Assembly (NCBI RefSeq): GCF_017811155.1
Contig: NZ_JACVCV010000015.1
Coordinates: forward strand, 62,001 to 126,000
Direction of reading: 5' to 3'
DNA: 64,000 bases
From: Lunatimonas salinarum
GTDB lineage: Bacteria; Bacteroidota; Bacteroidia; Cytophagales; Cyclobacteriaceae
The notes under the pieces were generated by a model. That model had not been told where the DNA came from, did not search any database, and was given only the letters and a program-made list of their open reading frames with translations. Below, piece after piece: positions 46,142 through 56,715 of the stretch (position 1 is its first letter; each line of letters opens with the position of its first letter). Position numbers and translations under genes: made by a program.

Positions 46142-48243
46142 ACATCAAGCGGTCTATATTATTTCGGGTAAGAATTGCGTTTCTCCTCACCACCCTACTC
46201 GGTGGTGCGATCTTTTATCGGATCAGCACCATACAGCTGGTGGACGGGGAAAAATGGCAGGAGATCTCAGAAGATATCCACCTGCAATACCGACCGGTTA
46301 AGGCCACTAGAGGAAATATCTACAGCGGCGACGGCAGCCTATTGGCCACTAGTCTTCCCTTCTACCGGGTAGTGCTGGATCCGTCAATTGCCAAAGAAGA
46401 AAAATTTCGTTCGGGCATAGACTCGCTTTCTTCCCTATTGGCGGGTTTTTACAAAGACAAATCCGCCACTGCCTATAAGCGGTTGATCTTGGATGCCAAA
46501 AACAGCGGTAAAAAATACCTGATACTCAATCGCAAACACATTGGCTACCAGGAAAAACTCGCCATGATGAAATGGCCCATACTCCGCGACGGACGCTTGG
46601 GCGGAGGCGTTATCTTCGAAAAGGTGGATCAGCGGTACCGCCCCTTCAAAAACCTAGCAGGCCGTACCATCGGATTTCTGAACGAGGACCAGTACGGCGT
46701 GGGGATTGAATACAGCTTTAACGAATACCTCCAAGGGCAAAATGGCGAAGCCCTCTTTCAAAAAATAGCCGGAGGAAGCTGGAAACCCCTGCACGATGCC
46801 GAGGACCTAAAACCCGAGGACGGATACGACATCACCACTACCTTGGACATCAACATACAGGATGTGGCCGAATCAGCGCTGCTACGTCAGCTGATGAATA
46901 AAAATGCGGAATTTGGATCCGTCATCGTGATGGAAGTGGCCACCGGGCACATCAAAGCCTTGGCCAATTTGGAAAAAAACAAAAACAGCTACGGGTACGG
47001 AGAATACTATAACTATGCGGTGGGCGAGCAAGGCCTGACAGAACCCGGATCCACCTTTAAGTTGCTATCTATGATCGCCCTACTGGAGGAAGGGAAAATA
47101 AGCCTGAACGACAGCATAGATACCGGAAATGGCGTGTACAAGTTTTATGACCGCTCCATGCGGGATGCAAAAACGGGGGGATTCGGAAAAATCACGGTAA
47201 GGGAGGTTTTTGAAAAATCTTCCAATATCGGCGTGTCCCGTCTGGTCAACGAGCACTTCGGTGCCACTCCCACCAAGTACCTCCAATATGCCTCCAAAAT
47301 GGGCCTGGATCAACCGCTGGGATTTCAGCTAAAGGGAGAAGCCATCCCATTTTTCAAAAAGCCCGGCACCAAGACCTGGTATGGCACCACACTGCCCTGG
47401 ATGTCCATTGGCTATGAAGTGAAAGTAACCCCCCTGCAAACCCTCACCCTTTACAACGCGGTGGCCAACAACGGGCGAATGGTAAAGCCCATGATCGTGC
47501 AGCGCATTTCCCGGGGCAATGCGACCGAAGAGTCATTCGATACCGAGGTGATCAATAAGCAGATTGCCTCTAAAAAAACCATCCAACAGCTTCAGTCGCT
47601 TCTGGAGGGTGTGGTGGAAAATGGCACCGCGCGAAACATCCAAAACGACAACTACAAGATCGCCGGAAAAACCGGTACAGCCCAAAAACTGGTAGGAGGA
47701 AAGTATACGCAGACCTATTACACGTCCTTCGTAGGCTATTTCCCTGCCGACAAGCCAAAATACAGCGCGATCGTGATCATCGATAGCCCAAAGGGATTCC
47801 AAGCGTACGGGGGCGACATTTCTGCACCCGTGTTCAAAGAAATAGCAGATAAAATCCACGCACAGGATCTACAAATGGATCCGGAGAAAAAAGTAGTGAA
47901 AAACGAACAGCCTTATGCAACGGACCTTCCTTACATTCAGGCGGGCTTGACCGAGGAACTTCAGATGCTTTGCAATCGATTCGGCATCTCGAACCACTAC
48001 CAGGAAGAAGAGCGCTGGGTAAAGTCCCGTGTAAGCAATAAATCGATTCAGTGGGTGTCCAATCGAGTGGTCAATCAGCGCGTGCCGGACGTTTCGGGCA
48101 TGACTCTCCGAGATGCATTGCATATCCTAGAAAATGCCGGACTACGGGTACAGTATACGGGCAAGGGACGGGTAAAAAACCAATCCCTTAATGCAGGAGC
48201 GACGATATCCAAAGATCAAATCATAAAACTGACGTTGGGTTGA
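46138..48243 (+). CDS. ftsI: Division penicillin-binding protein (FtsI) with PASTA domain
   Basis: A 701-aa septal transpeptidase: one N-terminal membrane helix (about 10-28), a dimerisation domain, and a transpeptidase domain with STFK (Ser305 nucleophile), SSN (361-363) and KTGT (511-514). A C-terminal PASTA domain (about 637-701, VPDVSGMTLRDALHIL) is common in Bacteroidota FtsI. GTG start at 46138 overlapping the ftsL stop by 4 bp. Confidence 0.93.
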   Translation: MNIKRSILFRVRIAFLLTTLLGGAIFYRISTIQLVDGEKWQEISEDIHLQYRPVKATRGNIYSGDGSLLATSLPFYRVVLDPSIAKEEKFRSGIDSLSSLLAGFYKDKSATAYKRLILDAKNSGKKYLILNRKHIGYQEKLAMMKWPILRDGRLGGGVIFEKVDQRYRPFKNLAGRTIGFLNEDQYGVGIEYSFNEYLQGQNGEALFQKIAGGSWKPLHDAEDLKPEDGYDITTTLDINIQDVAESALLRQLMNKNAEFGSVIVMEVATGHIKALANLEKNKNSYGYGEYYNYAVGEQGLTEPGSTFKLLSMIALLEEGKISLNDSIDTGNGVYKFYDRSMRDAKTGGFGKITVREVFEKSSNIGVSRLVNEHFGATPTKYLQYASKMGLDQPLGFQLKGEAIPFFKKPGTKTWYGTTLPWMSIGYEVKVTPLQTLTLYNAVANNGRMVKPMIVQRISRGNATEESFDTEVINKQIASKKTIQQLQSLLEGVVENGTARNIQNDNYKIAGKTGTAQKLVGGKYTQTYYTSFVGYFPADKPKYSAIVIIDSPKGFQAYGGDISAPVFKEIADKIHAQDLQMDPEKKVVKNEQPYATDLPYIQAGLTEELQMLCNRFGISNHYQEEERWVKSRVSNKSIQWVSNRVVNQRVPDVSGMTLRDALHILENAGLRVQYTGKGRVKNQSLNAGATISKDQIIKLTLG

Positions 48244-49706
48244 TGAAACGCTTAAAAGACATATTGTATAAGGTGTCCCTTATCTCCGCCAAAGGAGACA
48301 TGGAAACACCTATTTCCCAAATCACCTTTGACAGCCGAACCGTTGCCGAAGGTGAGCTGTTCGTGGCCATTCGGGGTACGCAGACCGATGGACACACCTA
48401 CATCGAAAAGGCCATCGAAAAAGGATGCACCGCCATTGTATGTGAGCAGTTTCCTAGCGAACTGGCAGATGCCGTCACCTATGTACAGGTCACGGATTCC
48501 TCCCGCGCCTTGGCTTGGATGGCTGCCAACTTCTATGAGCATCCGTCCAAAAAACTGAAATTGGTCGGCGTGACCGGCACCAACGGCAAGACCACCATGG
48601 TCACCCTGTTACATCAACTCTATCGTGAGCTCGGTTACATGGCGGGGATGCTCTCTACCGTAGAAAACCGGATAAACGACAAGGTCGTAGCTGCCACCCA
48701 CACGACCCCAGATGCCCTATCCATCAATCGGCTGCTCGATCAGATGGTGAAATCAGGCTGCACCCATTGCTTTATGGAGGCCAGTTCCCACGCCATCGTG
48801 CAGGAACGCACCGCAGGTCTCGCCTTCAAAGGCGCAGTGTTCACCAACATCAGCCACGATCACTTGGACTACCATGAAACCTTTGACGCTTACATTAAAG
48901 CGAAGAAAAAGCTCTTTGACGAACTGCCGCAAGGGGCCTTTGCCCTGGTAAATGCAGACGACAAACGCGGCATGGTCATGGTGCAAAATACCCAAGCAAG
49001 CATCTATACCTATGCGCTGAAATATCCGGGAGATTTCAAAGCCAAAATCATCAGCAATACCCTGCACGGCATGGAGCTTGACATCGAAAACCAATCGGTA
49101 TGGTTTCGGATGATCGGTGAATTCAACGCCTATAACCTGCTGGGAGTGCTGGGTACCGCCTCGATTCTGGGCGAAGAGAAAACCGAAGTCCTGATGCAAC
49201 TCTCCCAATTGCGAGGCGCCAAGGGCCGGTTTGAGCAGGTGCTGCATAAAGACATCACGGCCATTATTGACTATGCACATACACCGGATGCGTTGGAGAA
49301 TGTGCTTAAAACCATTCAAAACCTGCGAACAGGCGGCGAAAACCTGATCACGGTGGTAGGCTGTGGTGGCAATCGGGACAAAGGCAAACGACCAATTATG
49401 GCAAAGATCGCCTGTCAGTACAGCGAAAAAGCCATCTTTACCTCTGACAACCCCCGCGACGAGGACCCTGCACAGATCATTAGGGAAATGGAAGCCGGCA
49501 TCAACCCGGTAGATCAGCGGAAGACCCTATCCATTTCCGACCGGCGGGAGGCCATCAAAACCGCCTGCGCCATCGCCCAAAAAGGAGACATCATCCTAAT
49601 TGCCGGAAAAGGTCACGAAGCCTATCAGGAAATCAAAGGCATAAAATACCCCTTTGATGACAAGGAAACCGTGAAGGAATTATTGAATTTAACCCATTCT
49701 GCCTAA
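48243..49706 (+). CDS. murE: UDP-MurNAc-tripeptide synthetase MurE
   Basis: A 487-aa Mur ligase that adds the third amino acid (meso-diaminopimelate in Gram-negatives) to the peptidoglycan precursor. ATP site GTNGKTT, CARBoxylated Lys region, and the third-residue specificity motif DNPRDEDP (DNPR marks diaminopimelate users). ATG 48243 overlaps the ftsI stop, and its stop overlaps mraY, both by one to a few bases. Confidence 0.95.
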   Translation: MKRLKDILYKVSLISAKGDMETPISQITFDSRTVAEGELFVAIRGTQTDGHTYIEKAIEKGCTAIVCEQFPSELADAVTYVQVTDSSRALAWMAANFYEHPSKKLKLVGVTGTNGKTTMVTLLHQLYRELGYMAGMLSTVENRINDKVVAATHTTPDALSINRLLDQMVKSGCTHCFMEASSHAIVQERTAGLAFKGAVFTNISHDHLDYHETFDAYIKAKKKLFDELPQGAFALVNADDKRGMVMVQNTQASIYTYALKYPGDFKAKIISNTLHGMELDIENQSVWFRMIGEFNAYNLLGVLGTASILGEEKTEVLMQLSQLRGAKGRFEQVLHKDITAIIDYAHTPDALENVLKTIQNLRTGGENLITVVGCGGNRDKGKRPIMAKIACQYSEKAIFTSDNPRDEDPAQIIREMEAGINPVDQRKTLSISDRREAIKTACAIAQKGDIILIAGKGHEAYQEIKGIKYPFDDKETVKELLNLTHSA

Positions 49707-50917
49707 TGCTATACCATATTTTTGACTATTTGGACCAAGCGTTTGATATACCCGGAGCCGGGGTATTTCGGTACATATCCTTCCGGGCGGGAATGGCTGC
49801 ATTATTTTCGCTGATCATTACCATCACCTTTGGCAAAGGCATCATCAGCTGGATCCGTAAACAGCAAATCGGTGAAACTGTCCGGGAACTGGGTCTTCAG
49901 GGACAGATGGAAAAGCGGGGCACACCGACTATGGGCGGACTCATGATTATAGCTGCCATCATCGTACCCACCCTCTTGTTTGCCAACATATTTAACGTAT
50001 ACATTCTCCTACTTCTGGGCACCACCGTTTGGTTGGGAGGAATCGGTTTTCTGGATGACTACATCAAGGTCTTTCGCAAAAATAAAGAAGGACTTGCCGG
50101 GCGCTTTAAAATCGTAGGTCAGGTGGTCATTGGCATCGTAGTTGGCGCCACTCTCTACTTCCATGAAGATGTCGTCATTCGGGAGTTTAACACAGCGGTA
50201 TCTATTGAGGAAGGCGTGGTGGCCACACCCAGCTTCCAAGATGTCAAGTCACTGAAAACCACCATACCATTTCTAAAAAACAACGAACTGAACTACAACG
50301 TGGTATTCGGGTTTTTGGGAGACTTCTTTACGCCGATTCTGTACATTGCCCTTGTGATCTTTATCGTAACGGCGGTGTCTAACGGTGCCAACATTACAGA
50401 CGGCATCGATGGGCTTGCGGCAGGCACCTCCGCCATCATCGGACTGACCATCGCCATATACGCCTACATCAGCGGAAACGCCATCTTTTCCCAATACCTC
50501 AACGTGATGTTTATCCCCAACTCCGGGGAGCTTGTGATCTTCTGTGCGGCATTTGTGGGTGCCTGTGTGGGATTCCTCTGGTACAACGCCTACCCTGCAC
50601 AGGTATTTATGGGAGACACGGGTAGCTTGATGATCGGAGGGGTGATTGCCGTGCTTTCCCTCACGCTGCGCAAAGAATTGCTGTTGCCTTTGCTATGTGG
50701 CATCTTCCTGATCGAATTGCTTTCGGTGATCTTTCAGGTCAGCTACTTCAAATACACCAAACGCAAATACGGTGAGGGCCGGCGGATATTTCTGATGTCC
50801 CCCCTGCACCACCACTACCAAAAGAAAAACATTCCAGAACCCAAGATCACCGTGCGTTTTTGGATACTGGGAATATTATTTGCCATCATGGCCCTGGCCA
50901 CCTTAAAACTGCGATAA
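49706..50917 (+). CDS. mraY: Phospho-MurNAc-pentapeptide transferase MraY
   Basis: A 403-aa polytopic membrane enzyme that makes lipid I. Typical motifs: [43 protein letters not shown] and SPLHHHYQ. It is about 40 residues longer than in E. coli owing to an insert around residues 150-200, usual for Bacteroidota. Stop-start overlap with murE. Confidence 0.95.
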   Translation: MLYHIFDYLDQAFDIPGAGVFRYISFRAGMAALFSLIITITFGKGIISWIRKQQIGETVRELGLQGQMEKRGTPTMGGLMIIAAIIVPTLLFANIFNVYILLLLGTTVWLGGIGFLDDYIKVFRKNKEGLAGRFKIVGQVVIGIVVGATLYFHEDVVIREFNTAVSIEEGVVATPSFQDVKSLKTTIPFLKNNELNYNVVFGFLGDFFTPILYIALVIFIVTAVSNGANITDGIDGLAAGTSAIIGLTIAIYAYISGNAIFSQYLNVMFIPNSGELVIFCAAFVGACVGFLWYNAYPAQVFMGDTGSLMIGGVIAVLSLTLRKELLLPLLCGIFLIELLSVIFQVSYFKYTKRKYGEGRRIFLMSPLHHHYQKKNIPEPKITVRFWILGILFAIMALATLKLR

Positions 50918-50918
50918 G

Positions 50919-52274
50919 ATGATGGAACGAATAGTCATACTGGGAGCAGGAGAAAGCGGCGTAGGGGCAGCCCTACTAGCTGCACATCGGGGCTATCCCG
51001 TAATGGTCTCCGACGCGGGCACCATTTCCGAACCCCGCAAAAAGCTGTTATCCGAAGCCGGGATCCCCTTCGAGGAAGGCGGGCACAGCGCGGGGCTTTT
51101 TGACCAGGTAGATAGGGTCATCAAGAGCCCGGGAATTCCCTATTCCCTGCCCATGATTCAGGAACTGCAGCGCAAAGATGTCCCCGTGGTAGACGAATTG
51201 GAATTTGCCAGCTCCTTTAGCTGCGGAAAAGTGATCGCCATTACCGGCACCAATGGAAAAACCACCACTACCTTACTGACCTATCACCTGCTGAAGGAGG
51301 CCGGACTGGATGTGGGTTTGGCCGGAAACGTGGGGAAAAGTTGGGCAGGACAATTGGTGCATGGGGACCACGACTGGTGGGTTTTGGAAACGAGCAGTTT
51401 TCAGATCGAGGGCTTTCGTACCCTAAAACCCAAAGTCGCCATCCTACTGAATATCACCCCGGACCACCTGGACCGATACGGTTATCAGCTTGACGCCTAT
51501 GCGGAAGCCAAGTTCAAATTGGTGGACACCATGGGCCGGGAAGATCATTTTATCTACTTCAACGAACAGGACATCATCCGGAATCGGGCAGAAAGCTGGG
51601 AAAGCAGCATACACCGATATCCCATCGCATGGGACCCTACCTATAGCACAAGCCATTTTGTGCAGGACGAGTTGCTGCACATCATCCAAGAAGGCAAAAC
51701 GGTGCACATTGACCTGGCAGAAACCAACCTGCGCGGAAAACACAATCAAATCAATGCCTTGGCAGCTATCCAAGCAGCGTTGATCGCAGGCCTCTCGGAG
51801 GCGCAGATACGCCGCGGGCTAGAGACGTTCGTCAATGCCCCCCACCGAATGGAAGCCGTGGGAACGGTGCAGGGCATCCGGTTTGTCAACGACAGCAAGG
51901 GCACCAACGTAGACGCAACCGCCTACGCCCTGTCGGCTTACTCAGAACCCCTCATATGGATTGCCGGAGGGGTGGACAAGGGCAATGACTACTCGGTGCT
52001 GCTGCCTCTGGTAAAGGACCGGGTAAAACACCTGATATGTCTGGGAAAAGACAGCGAAAAATTGAAAAAAGCCTTTGGCGGGGTGGTTCCCCGCATCAGC
52101 GAAACACAATCCATGGATGAAGCCATCAACTTGGCGGTAGCGCATGGACAACGCGGGGACCTGGCGCTGCTGTCACCCGCCTGTGCGAGCTTTGACCTAT
52201 TTAAAAATTACGAGGACCGCGGTGATCAGTTTAGAACCGCCGTAAAACGCATGGAAGAAAGGAGGCCATTGTGA
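50919..52274 (+). CDS. murD: UDP-MurNAc-alanine:D-glutamate ligase MurD
   Basis: A 451-aa Mur ligase. ILGAGESGVGAALLA at the start binds the UDP substrate; ATP loop GTNGKTTTT; NITPDHLDRYG and NDSKGTNVDAT later. It adds D-Glu. Only 1 nt after mraY; 4-bp overlap with ftsW. Confidence 0.95.
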   Translation: MMERIVILGAGESGVGAALLAAHRGYPVMVSDAGTISEPRKKLLSEAGIPFEEGGHSAGLFDQVDRVIKSPGIPYSLPMIQELQRKDVPVVDELEFASSFSCGKVIAITGTNGKTTTTLLTYHLLKEAGLDVGLAGNVGKSWAGQLVHGDHDWWVLETSSFQIEGFRTLKPKVAILLNITPDHLDRYGYQLDAYAEAKFKLVDTMGREDHFIYFNEQDIIRNRAESWESSIHRYPIAWDPTYSTSHFVQDELLHIIQEGKTVHIDLAETNLRGKHNQINALAAIQAALIAGLSEAQIRRGLETFVNAPHRMEAVGTVQGIRFVNDSKGTNVDATAYALSAYSEPLIWIAGGVDKGNDYSVLLPLVKDRVKHLICLGKDSEKLKKAFGGVVPRISETQSMDEAINLAVAHGQRGDLALLSPACASFDLFKNYEDRGDQFRTAVKRMEERRPL

Positions 52275-53440
52275 CCCGCATCAAAAACTGGATGGAGGAA
52301 AACCTGAAGGGCGATCCCATTATCTGGGGGATTGTGATCCTGCTTTCCCTTATGAGCATTCTGGTGGTGTACTCCGCCACGGGGTCCTTGGCATACCGTA
52401 CTGCCGGTGGCAATACAGAACGGTACCTCTTCAAGCACGGGGCACTGGTAATCGCCAGCCTCATCGTGATGTGGGCGGTACACAATATACCCTATAGGTA
52501 CTTTGCCAAACTCAGCCTGTTGGCCCTTTGGGTAAGCATACCGCTGCTGGCATTCACGTACTTCTTTGGTTCTACTATCAACGAGGCCAACCGCTGGCTG
52601 ACCATTCCCTTGATCAATCAAGCCTTTCAGCCTTCTGATTTGGCAAAACTGGCGTTGATTTCAGCCGTAGCCGGCATGCTGGCCAAGCGGCAGCGCAACA
52701 TCGATGACTGGAAACGTGCCGTAGTTCCCATTCTGATTTGGATAGGTATCATCTGCACGTTGATCGCCTTTGCCAACATGTCTACGGGGGTGATGCTGTT
52801 GGCTACCTGCATGCTGCTGATGTTTATTGGGCGGGTGCCGGTAAAGTTTCTCGCCATGGTCGTGCTGGTAGGCATATTGAGCCTGACCACAGCCATCTTG
52901 CTGGGACAACGGGGGGAAACGTTCTTCCAACGTATTGAGAAGTTTATGAGCGACAGCGACGAGGATCTGCCGTATCAGGCCAAGCATTCCTACATCGCCA
53001 TCGCTACAGGAGGCATTGCGGGCAAGGGTCCGGGAAAAAGCGAACAGCGCAACGTACTGCCCCACCCCTATTCCGATTTTATCTATGCCATCATCATCGA
53101 AGAATACGGCATGATCGGAGGTGCCACGGTATTGTTTCTGTACCTGGCCTTGCTCTATAGGGGCATGCGCGTGGTCGCCATTTCTACCCGCCCCTTTGGA
53201 GGCCTTCTTTCGGCCGGGCTCAGCTTTGCGCTGGTCATACAGGCCATGATCAACATGGCGGTGGCCGTAGGGCTGGTCCCGATTACCGGCCTGCCCCTTC
53301 CCATGGTCAGCATGGGAGGTACTTCCCTGATTTTCACCGGAATCTCCTTGGGCATCATCCTAAGTGTAAGCCGGGGAGATCACGAAGATGGCTTTGTAGC
53401 CGAATCACCAATGGAACGAAAACTGGCAAGAGTAGCCTGA
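52271..53440 (+). CDS. ftsW: Septal glycosyltransferase FtsW
   Basis: A 389-aa SEDS-family protein with about ten transmembrane helices, which polymerises lipid II at the septum with FtsI. Motifs include the ANRWL loop and the conserved KHSYIAIATGGIAGKGPGKS and GLPLPMVSMGGTS segments. GTG start overlapping murD by 4 bp. Confidence 0.94.
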   Translation: MTRIKNWMEENLKGDPIIWGIVILLSLMSILVVYSATGSLAYRTAGGNTERYLFKHGALVIASLIVMWAVHNIPYRYFAKLSLLALWVSIPLLAFTYFFGSTINEANRWLTIPLINQAFQPSDLAKLALISAVAGMLAKRQRNIDDWKRAVVPILIWIGIICTLIAFANMSTGVMLLATCMLLMFIGRVPVKFLAMVVLVGILSLTTAILLGQRGETFFQRIEKFMSDSDEDLPYQAKHSYIAIATGGIAGKGPGKSEQRNVLPHPYSDFIYAIIIEEYGMIGGATVLFLYLALLYRGMRVVAISTRPFGGLLSAGLSFALVIQAMINMAVAVGLVPITGLPLPMVSMGGTSLIFTGISLGIILSVSRGDHEDGFVAESPMERKLARVA

Positions 53441-53441
53441 A

Positions 53442-54554
53442 ATGATAACGGAACGCAGGACATATCGCATCATCATCAGTGGCGGCGGCACAGGCGGACA
53501 CATCTATCCCGCCATCGCTATCGCCAACGCCTGGATGGCTGCCCATCCAGAAAGCGAAATCCTGTTTGTGGGTGCGGAAGGAAAGATGGAAATGCAGAAG
53601 GTTCCCGAGGCTGGCTATGCCATCGAGGGGCTGAAAATTGCCGGATTGCAGCGAAGCCTTTCCCTCAAAAACCTCAGCTTTCCTTTCAAAGTCTGGAATA
53701 GCATCAACCGTGCACAAGGCATTCTCGAACGCTTTAAGCCAGATTTGGCCGTGGGGGTGGGAGGCTATGCCAGCGGACCGGTCCTCTTTGCCGCACAGCG
53801 CCGGGGCATTCCCACCGTTATACAGGAACAAAACTCGTATGCGGGGCTCACCAATAAACTGCTGGCCAAAAATGCCCGGGCAATCTGCGTGGCCTACCCC
53901 GGTATGGAGCGCTTTTTCCCGGCAGAGCGGATTCACTATACCGGAAACCCTGTTAGGAGCGATATACTCGCGCTGGAGGGGAAAGAAGATGCTGCCAAAA
54001 CGGCGTTTGGGTTGGACACCACCAGAAAAGTCATCTTGATACTCGGCGGAAGCTTGGGTGCACGTACCATCAACGAGGCGGTGGCCGCAGCCATGGCCCA
54101 ATGGGAAAGCAATGGCTACCAAGTACTCTGGCAGACCGGGAAGTTTTATTTTGACGAAATGAAGGAACGGGTAGGCCGGTCCGGCCTCAGGCATATTCAT
54201 CCGCAGGAATTTATCCGGGAAATGGACTTGGCTTATGCGGCCGCGGACTTGGTGGTTTCCCGAGCGGGGGCCCTTTCGGTATCGGAACTTAGCCTGGTGG
54301 GAAAGCCGGTCATCTTCATTCCCTCTCCCAACGTGGCGGAGGACCACCAAACCAAAAATGCCCAAACCTATGTCTCCGCGGGAGCGGCACGGATGTTGCC
54401 GGATGGGGAAGCAATCGCCAAGTTGGGCAGCTTGCTGGAGCAGCTGGTAGAGGATGAAGCTGCTTGCCGACAACTCGGCAACAACATCCTGCAACTGGCC
54501 AAGAAAAACGCGGCCGAAGAAATCGTAGCGGTCATGGAAAATTGGATCAAATGA
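53442..54554 (+). CDS. murG: Lipid II synthase MurG
   Basis: A 370-aa GT-B glycosyltransferase that adds GlcNAc to lipid I. ISGGGTGGHIYPAIAIA at the N-terminus, ILGGSLGARTIN in the middle, and SRAGALSVSEL with PSPNVAEDHQTKNA in the donor site. One nt after ftsW; ATGA overlap with murC. The long antisense frame over this gene is not a gene. Confidence 0.95.
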   Translation: MITERRTYRIIISGGGTGGHIYPAIAIANAWMAAHPESEILFVGAEGKMEMQKVPEAGYAIEGLKIAGLQRSLSLKNLSFPFKVWNSINRAQGILERFKPDLAVGVGGYASGPVLFAAQRRGIPTVIQEQNSYAGLTNKLLAKNARAICVAYPGMERFFPAERIHYTGNPVRSDILALEGKEDAAKTAFGLDTTRKVILILGGSLGARTINEAVAAAMAQWESNGYQVLWQTGKFYFDEMKERVGRSGLRHIHPQEFIREMDLAYAAADLVVSRAGALSVSELSLVGKPVIFIPSPNVAEDHQTKNAQTYVSAGAARMLPDGEAIAKLGSLLEQLVEDEAACRQLGNNILQLAKKNAAEEIVAVMENWIK

Positions 54555-55951
54555 ACTTGAAAAACCTACATAGCGTCTATTTTCTGGGTATCGGCGGCAT
54601 CGGCATGAGTGCCATTGCCCGCTGGTTCAACCACATCGGCGTGCCCGTATGGGGGTATGACAAAACACCCTCCCCCCTCACCCAGTCCCTGGAGGAGGAA
54701 GGCATGGTGATCACTTATACCGATAAGGTCGGTGAGTTGCCGACAGCCTTTTTGGAGAGCACCGAAAACCGGCTGGTGATCTGGACCCCTGCCATCCCCA
54801 AGGACTGTGTGTTGAAAAACCACCTGGTGGAAAAGGGATACCTACTGAAGAAACGCTCCGAAGTGCTGGGCATGATTACGAGGGACATGTACTCCGTAGC
54901 GGTGGCAGGGACCCACGGCAAGACCACTACTTCCTCCATGGTGGCCCACCTACTCAAACACGCCGGTAAAAACATTGCAGCCTTTTTGGGCGGCCTGACC
55001 CAAAATTATCAGAGCAACCTGATTTTACACGATGAGGGCAGTGAAGAACAACCCATCGTCGTGGTAGAGGCGGACGAATTTGACCGCTCCTTTTTGCACC
55101 TGCATCCCAATATTAGCATCCTGACCAGTGCAGATCCAGACCACCTCGACATCTATGGCGACGGGTCACAGGTCATGAATGGTTTCCGAAGCTTTCTGGC
55201 ACTTACTGCTGCGGATGGCAAGGTGATTGGCCAATATCGGGCATTGGAAAAGCTAGGAACGCTCCCAGAAATCTCCTCTGAAATAATCCCCTACGGCATC
55301 AATAGCCAAGGCATTTGTGCTGTCAACATCGTGGCAGGCATCCTAGGATTCAGCTTTGACTACGTGGACAAGGACGGCGAGATCAGCGGACTTTACCTGC
55401 CCATGCCGGGATTTCACAACATAGAAAATTCCTTGGCAGCCATTGCCGTGGCCCGGCACTTCGGTGCGAGCGATGAACAGCTCAAAGCCGGCTTGGCAAG
55501 CTACAAAGGGGTGAAACGACGATTTGAACTGGTCTATCAGGACGAAGAGCGGGTATTTATCGACGATTATGCCCACCATCCAGAGGAGATCCGGGCCTTT
55601 CTCGGATCTGTCCGGGCGATTTATCCTTCGAGAAAGCTGACGGCTGTATTTCAACCCCATTTGTTTACGCGAACCCGCGATTTTGCGGAGGGCTTTTCCG
55701 AAAGCCTATCTCTGGCGGATGAAGTCATCCTGCTGGATATTTATCCCGCCAGGGAAATGCCCATTCCGGGAGTGACATCCTCCATGCTGTTGCCGGCGAT
55801 TCATTCCACAGAGAAGAGTCTAAAGAGCAAGGAGGAATTGATTCCCTACCTGCAGGAGTCGAAACCCGAGGTATTGGTCACGATCGGGGCAGGAGACATA
55901 GACCGACTGGTAAAACCTATACATAACTGGCTAAGCGATGGAACAAGGTAG
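54551..55951 (+). CDS. murC: UDP-MurNAc:L-alanine ligase MurC
   Basis: A 466-aa first Mur ligase. Start at 54551 (MNLKNLHSVYFLGIGGIGMS) chosen because it overlaps the murG stop as ATGA and begins with the family motif; an upstream frame start lacks it. ATP loop GTHGKTTT, and later DDYAHHPEEI and FQPHLFTRT are usual. 14-bp overlap with ftsQ. Confidence 0.95.
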   Translation: MNLKNLHSVYFLGIGGIGMSAIARWFNHIGVPVWGYDKTPSPLTQSLEEEGMVITYTDKVGELPTAFLESTENRLVIWTPAIPKDCVLKNHLVEKGYLLKKRSEVLGMITRDMYSVAVAGTHGKTTTSSMVAHLLKHAGKNIAAFLGGLTQNYQSNLILHDEGSEEQPIVVVEADEFDRSFLHLHPNISILTSADPDHLDIYGDGSQVMNGFRSFLALTAADGKVIGQYRALEKLGTLPEISSEIIPYGINSQGICAVNIVAGILGFSFDYVDKDGEISGLYLPMPGFHNIENSLAAIAVARHFGASDEQLKAGLASYKGVKRRFELVYQDEERVFIDDYAHHPEEIRAFLGSVRAIYPSRKLTAVFQPHLFTRTRDFAEGFSESLSLADEVILLDIYPAREMPIPGVTSSMLLPAIHSTEKSLKSKEELIPYLQESKPEVLVTIGAGDIDRLVKPIHNWLSDGTR

Positions 55952-56705
55952 AAAATGGAAACTGAAACGCTGGGTTATCTTCGCCTCGCTGGGCCTGATC
56001 CTGACCCTGTACATTGGCTTTGTGGAGTTTCGGGGAGGCCATAAGACATTTGACGGCATAGAAGTCTACGTAGAGGGCGTCAGCGAACTCTATTTTGTAG
56101 AGGAAAAGGAAATCCTGCGTATGCTGGAAAACGAATTTGAGCAACTGAGGCCAGGCGTAGCATTGAGTGACATCTCTCTCTATGAGCTGGAAAAAAAGGT
56201 GGAGAGCCATCCCTTCGTGAGAGAGGCAGATGTATATGCCGATTTAAAAGGAAAAATCATGGTGAAAGTGGCCCAACATATTCCCTTAGCACGCATCGTG
56301 CGGCCCACGGCGGCCGATGCCTACATCAGCACCGAGGGCAAAATCCTGCCCACCTCCAACAACTTCACCCCGCGGGTGATCACCTTGGAAGGCCGGGGGG
56401 CGGAACGCATCCTGGAGCGCGGGACACTGACCCCGGAACAGGAATCCTTGCTGGAACTGATCCACTATATCCACGAAGATAACGTGTGGCAGGCACAAAT
56501 CAGCGGCATGGAGCTGCTCGCCAACGGCGACGTACTCCTACAGCAGCAGGTGGGCAAGCAGGTCATCGAATTTGGAAAACCGGATCATATAGCCGAAAAA
56601 TTTAAAAAAATCGGCATCTTCTATACCGAGATCGTGCCGCAAAAGGGCTGGAATGCCTACGAGCGGGTCAATGTGAAATTTAAGGATCAGATCATTTGTG
56701 AATAA
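55938..56705 (+). CDS. ftsQ: Division protein FtsQ
   Basis: A 255-aa bitopic protein with one membrane helix (about 13-31), then a POTRA-like segment (about 45-115; FVREADVYADLKGKIMVKVAQHIPLARI) and a beta domain (ISTEGKILPTSN). It links early and late division proteins. Between murC and ftsA as expected. Confidence 0.9.
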   Translation: MEQGRKWKLKRWVIFASLGLILTLYIGFVEFRGGHKTFDGIEVYVEGVSELYFVEEKEILRMLENEFEQLRPGVALSDISLYELEKKVESHPFVREADVYADLKGKIMVKVAQHIPLARIVRPTAADAYISTEGKILPTSNNFTPRVITLEGRGAERILERGTLTPEQESLLELIHYIHEDNVWQAQISGMELLANGDVLLQQQVGKQVIEFGKPDHIAEKFKKIGIFYTEIVPQKGWNAYERVNVKFKDQIICE

Positions 56706-56715
56706 TCAACGCGCT

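Noticed and set aside
53355-54494. 379-codon open frame antisense to murG
   Set aside because: It mirrors murG codons, has no family motif, and sits inside a tightly packed operon on the other strand.
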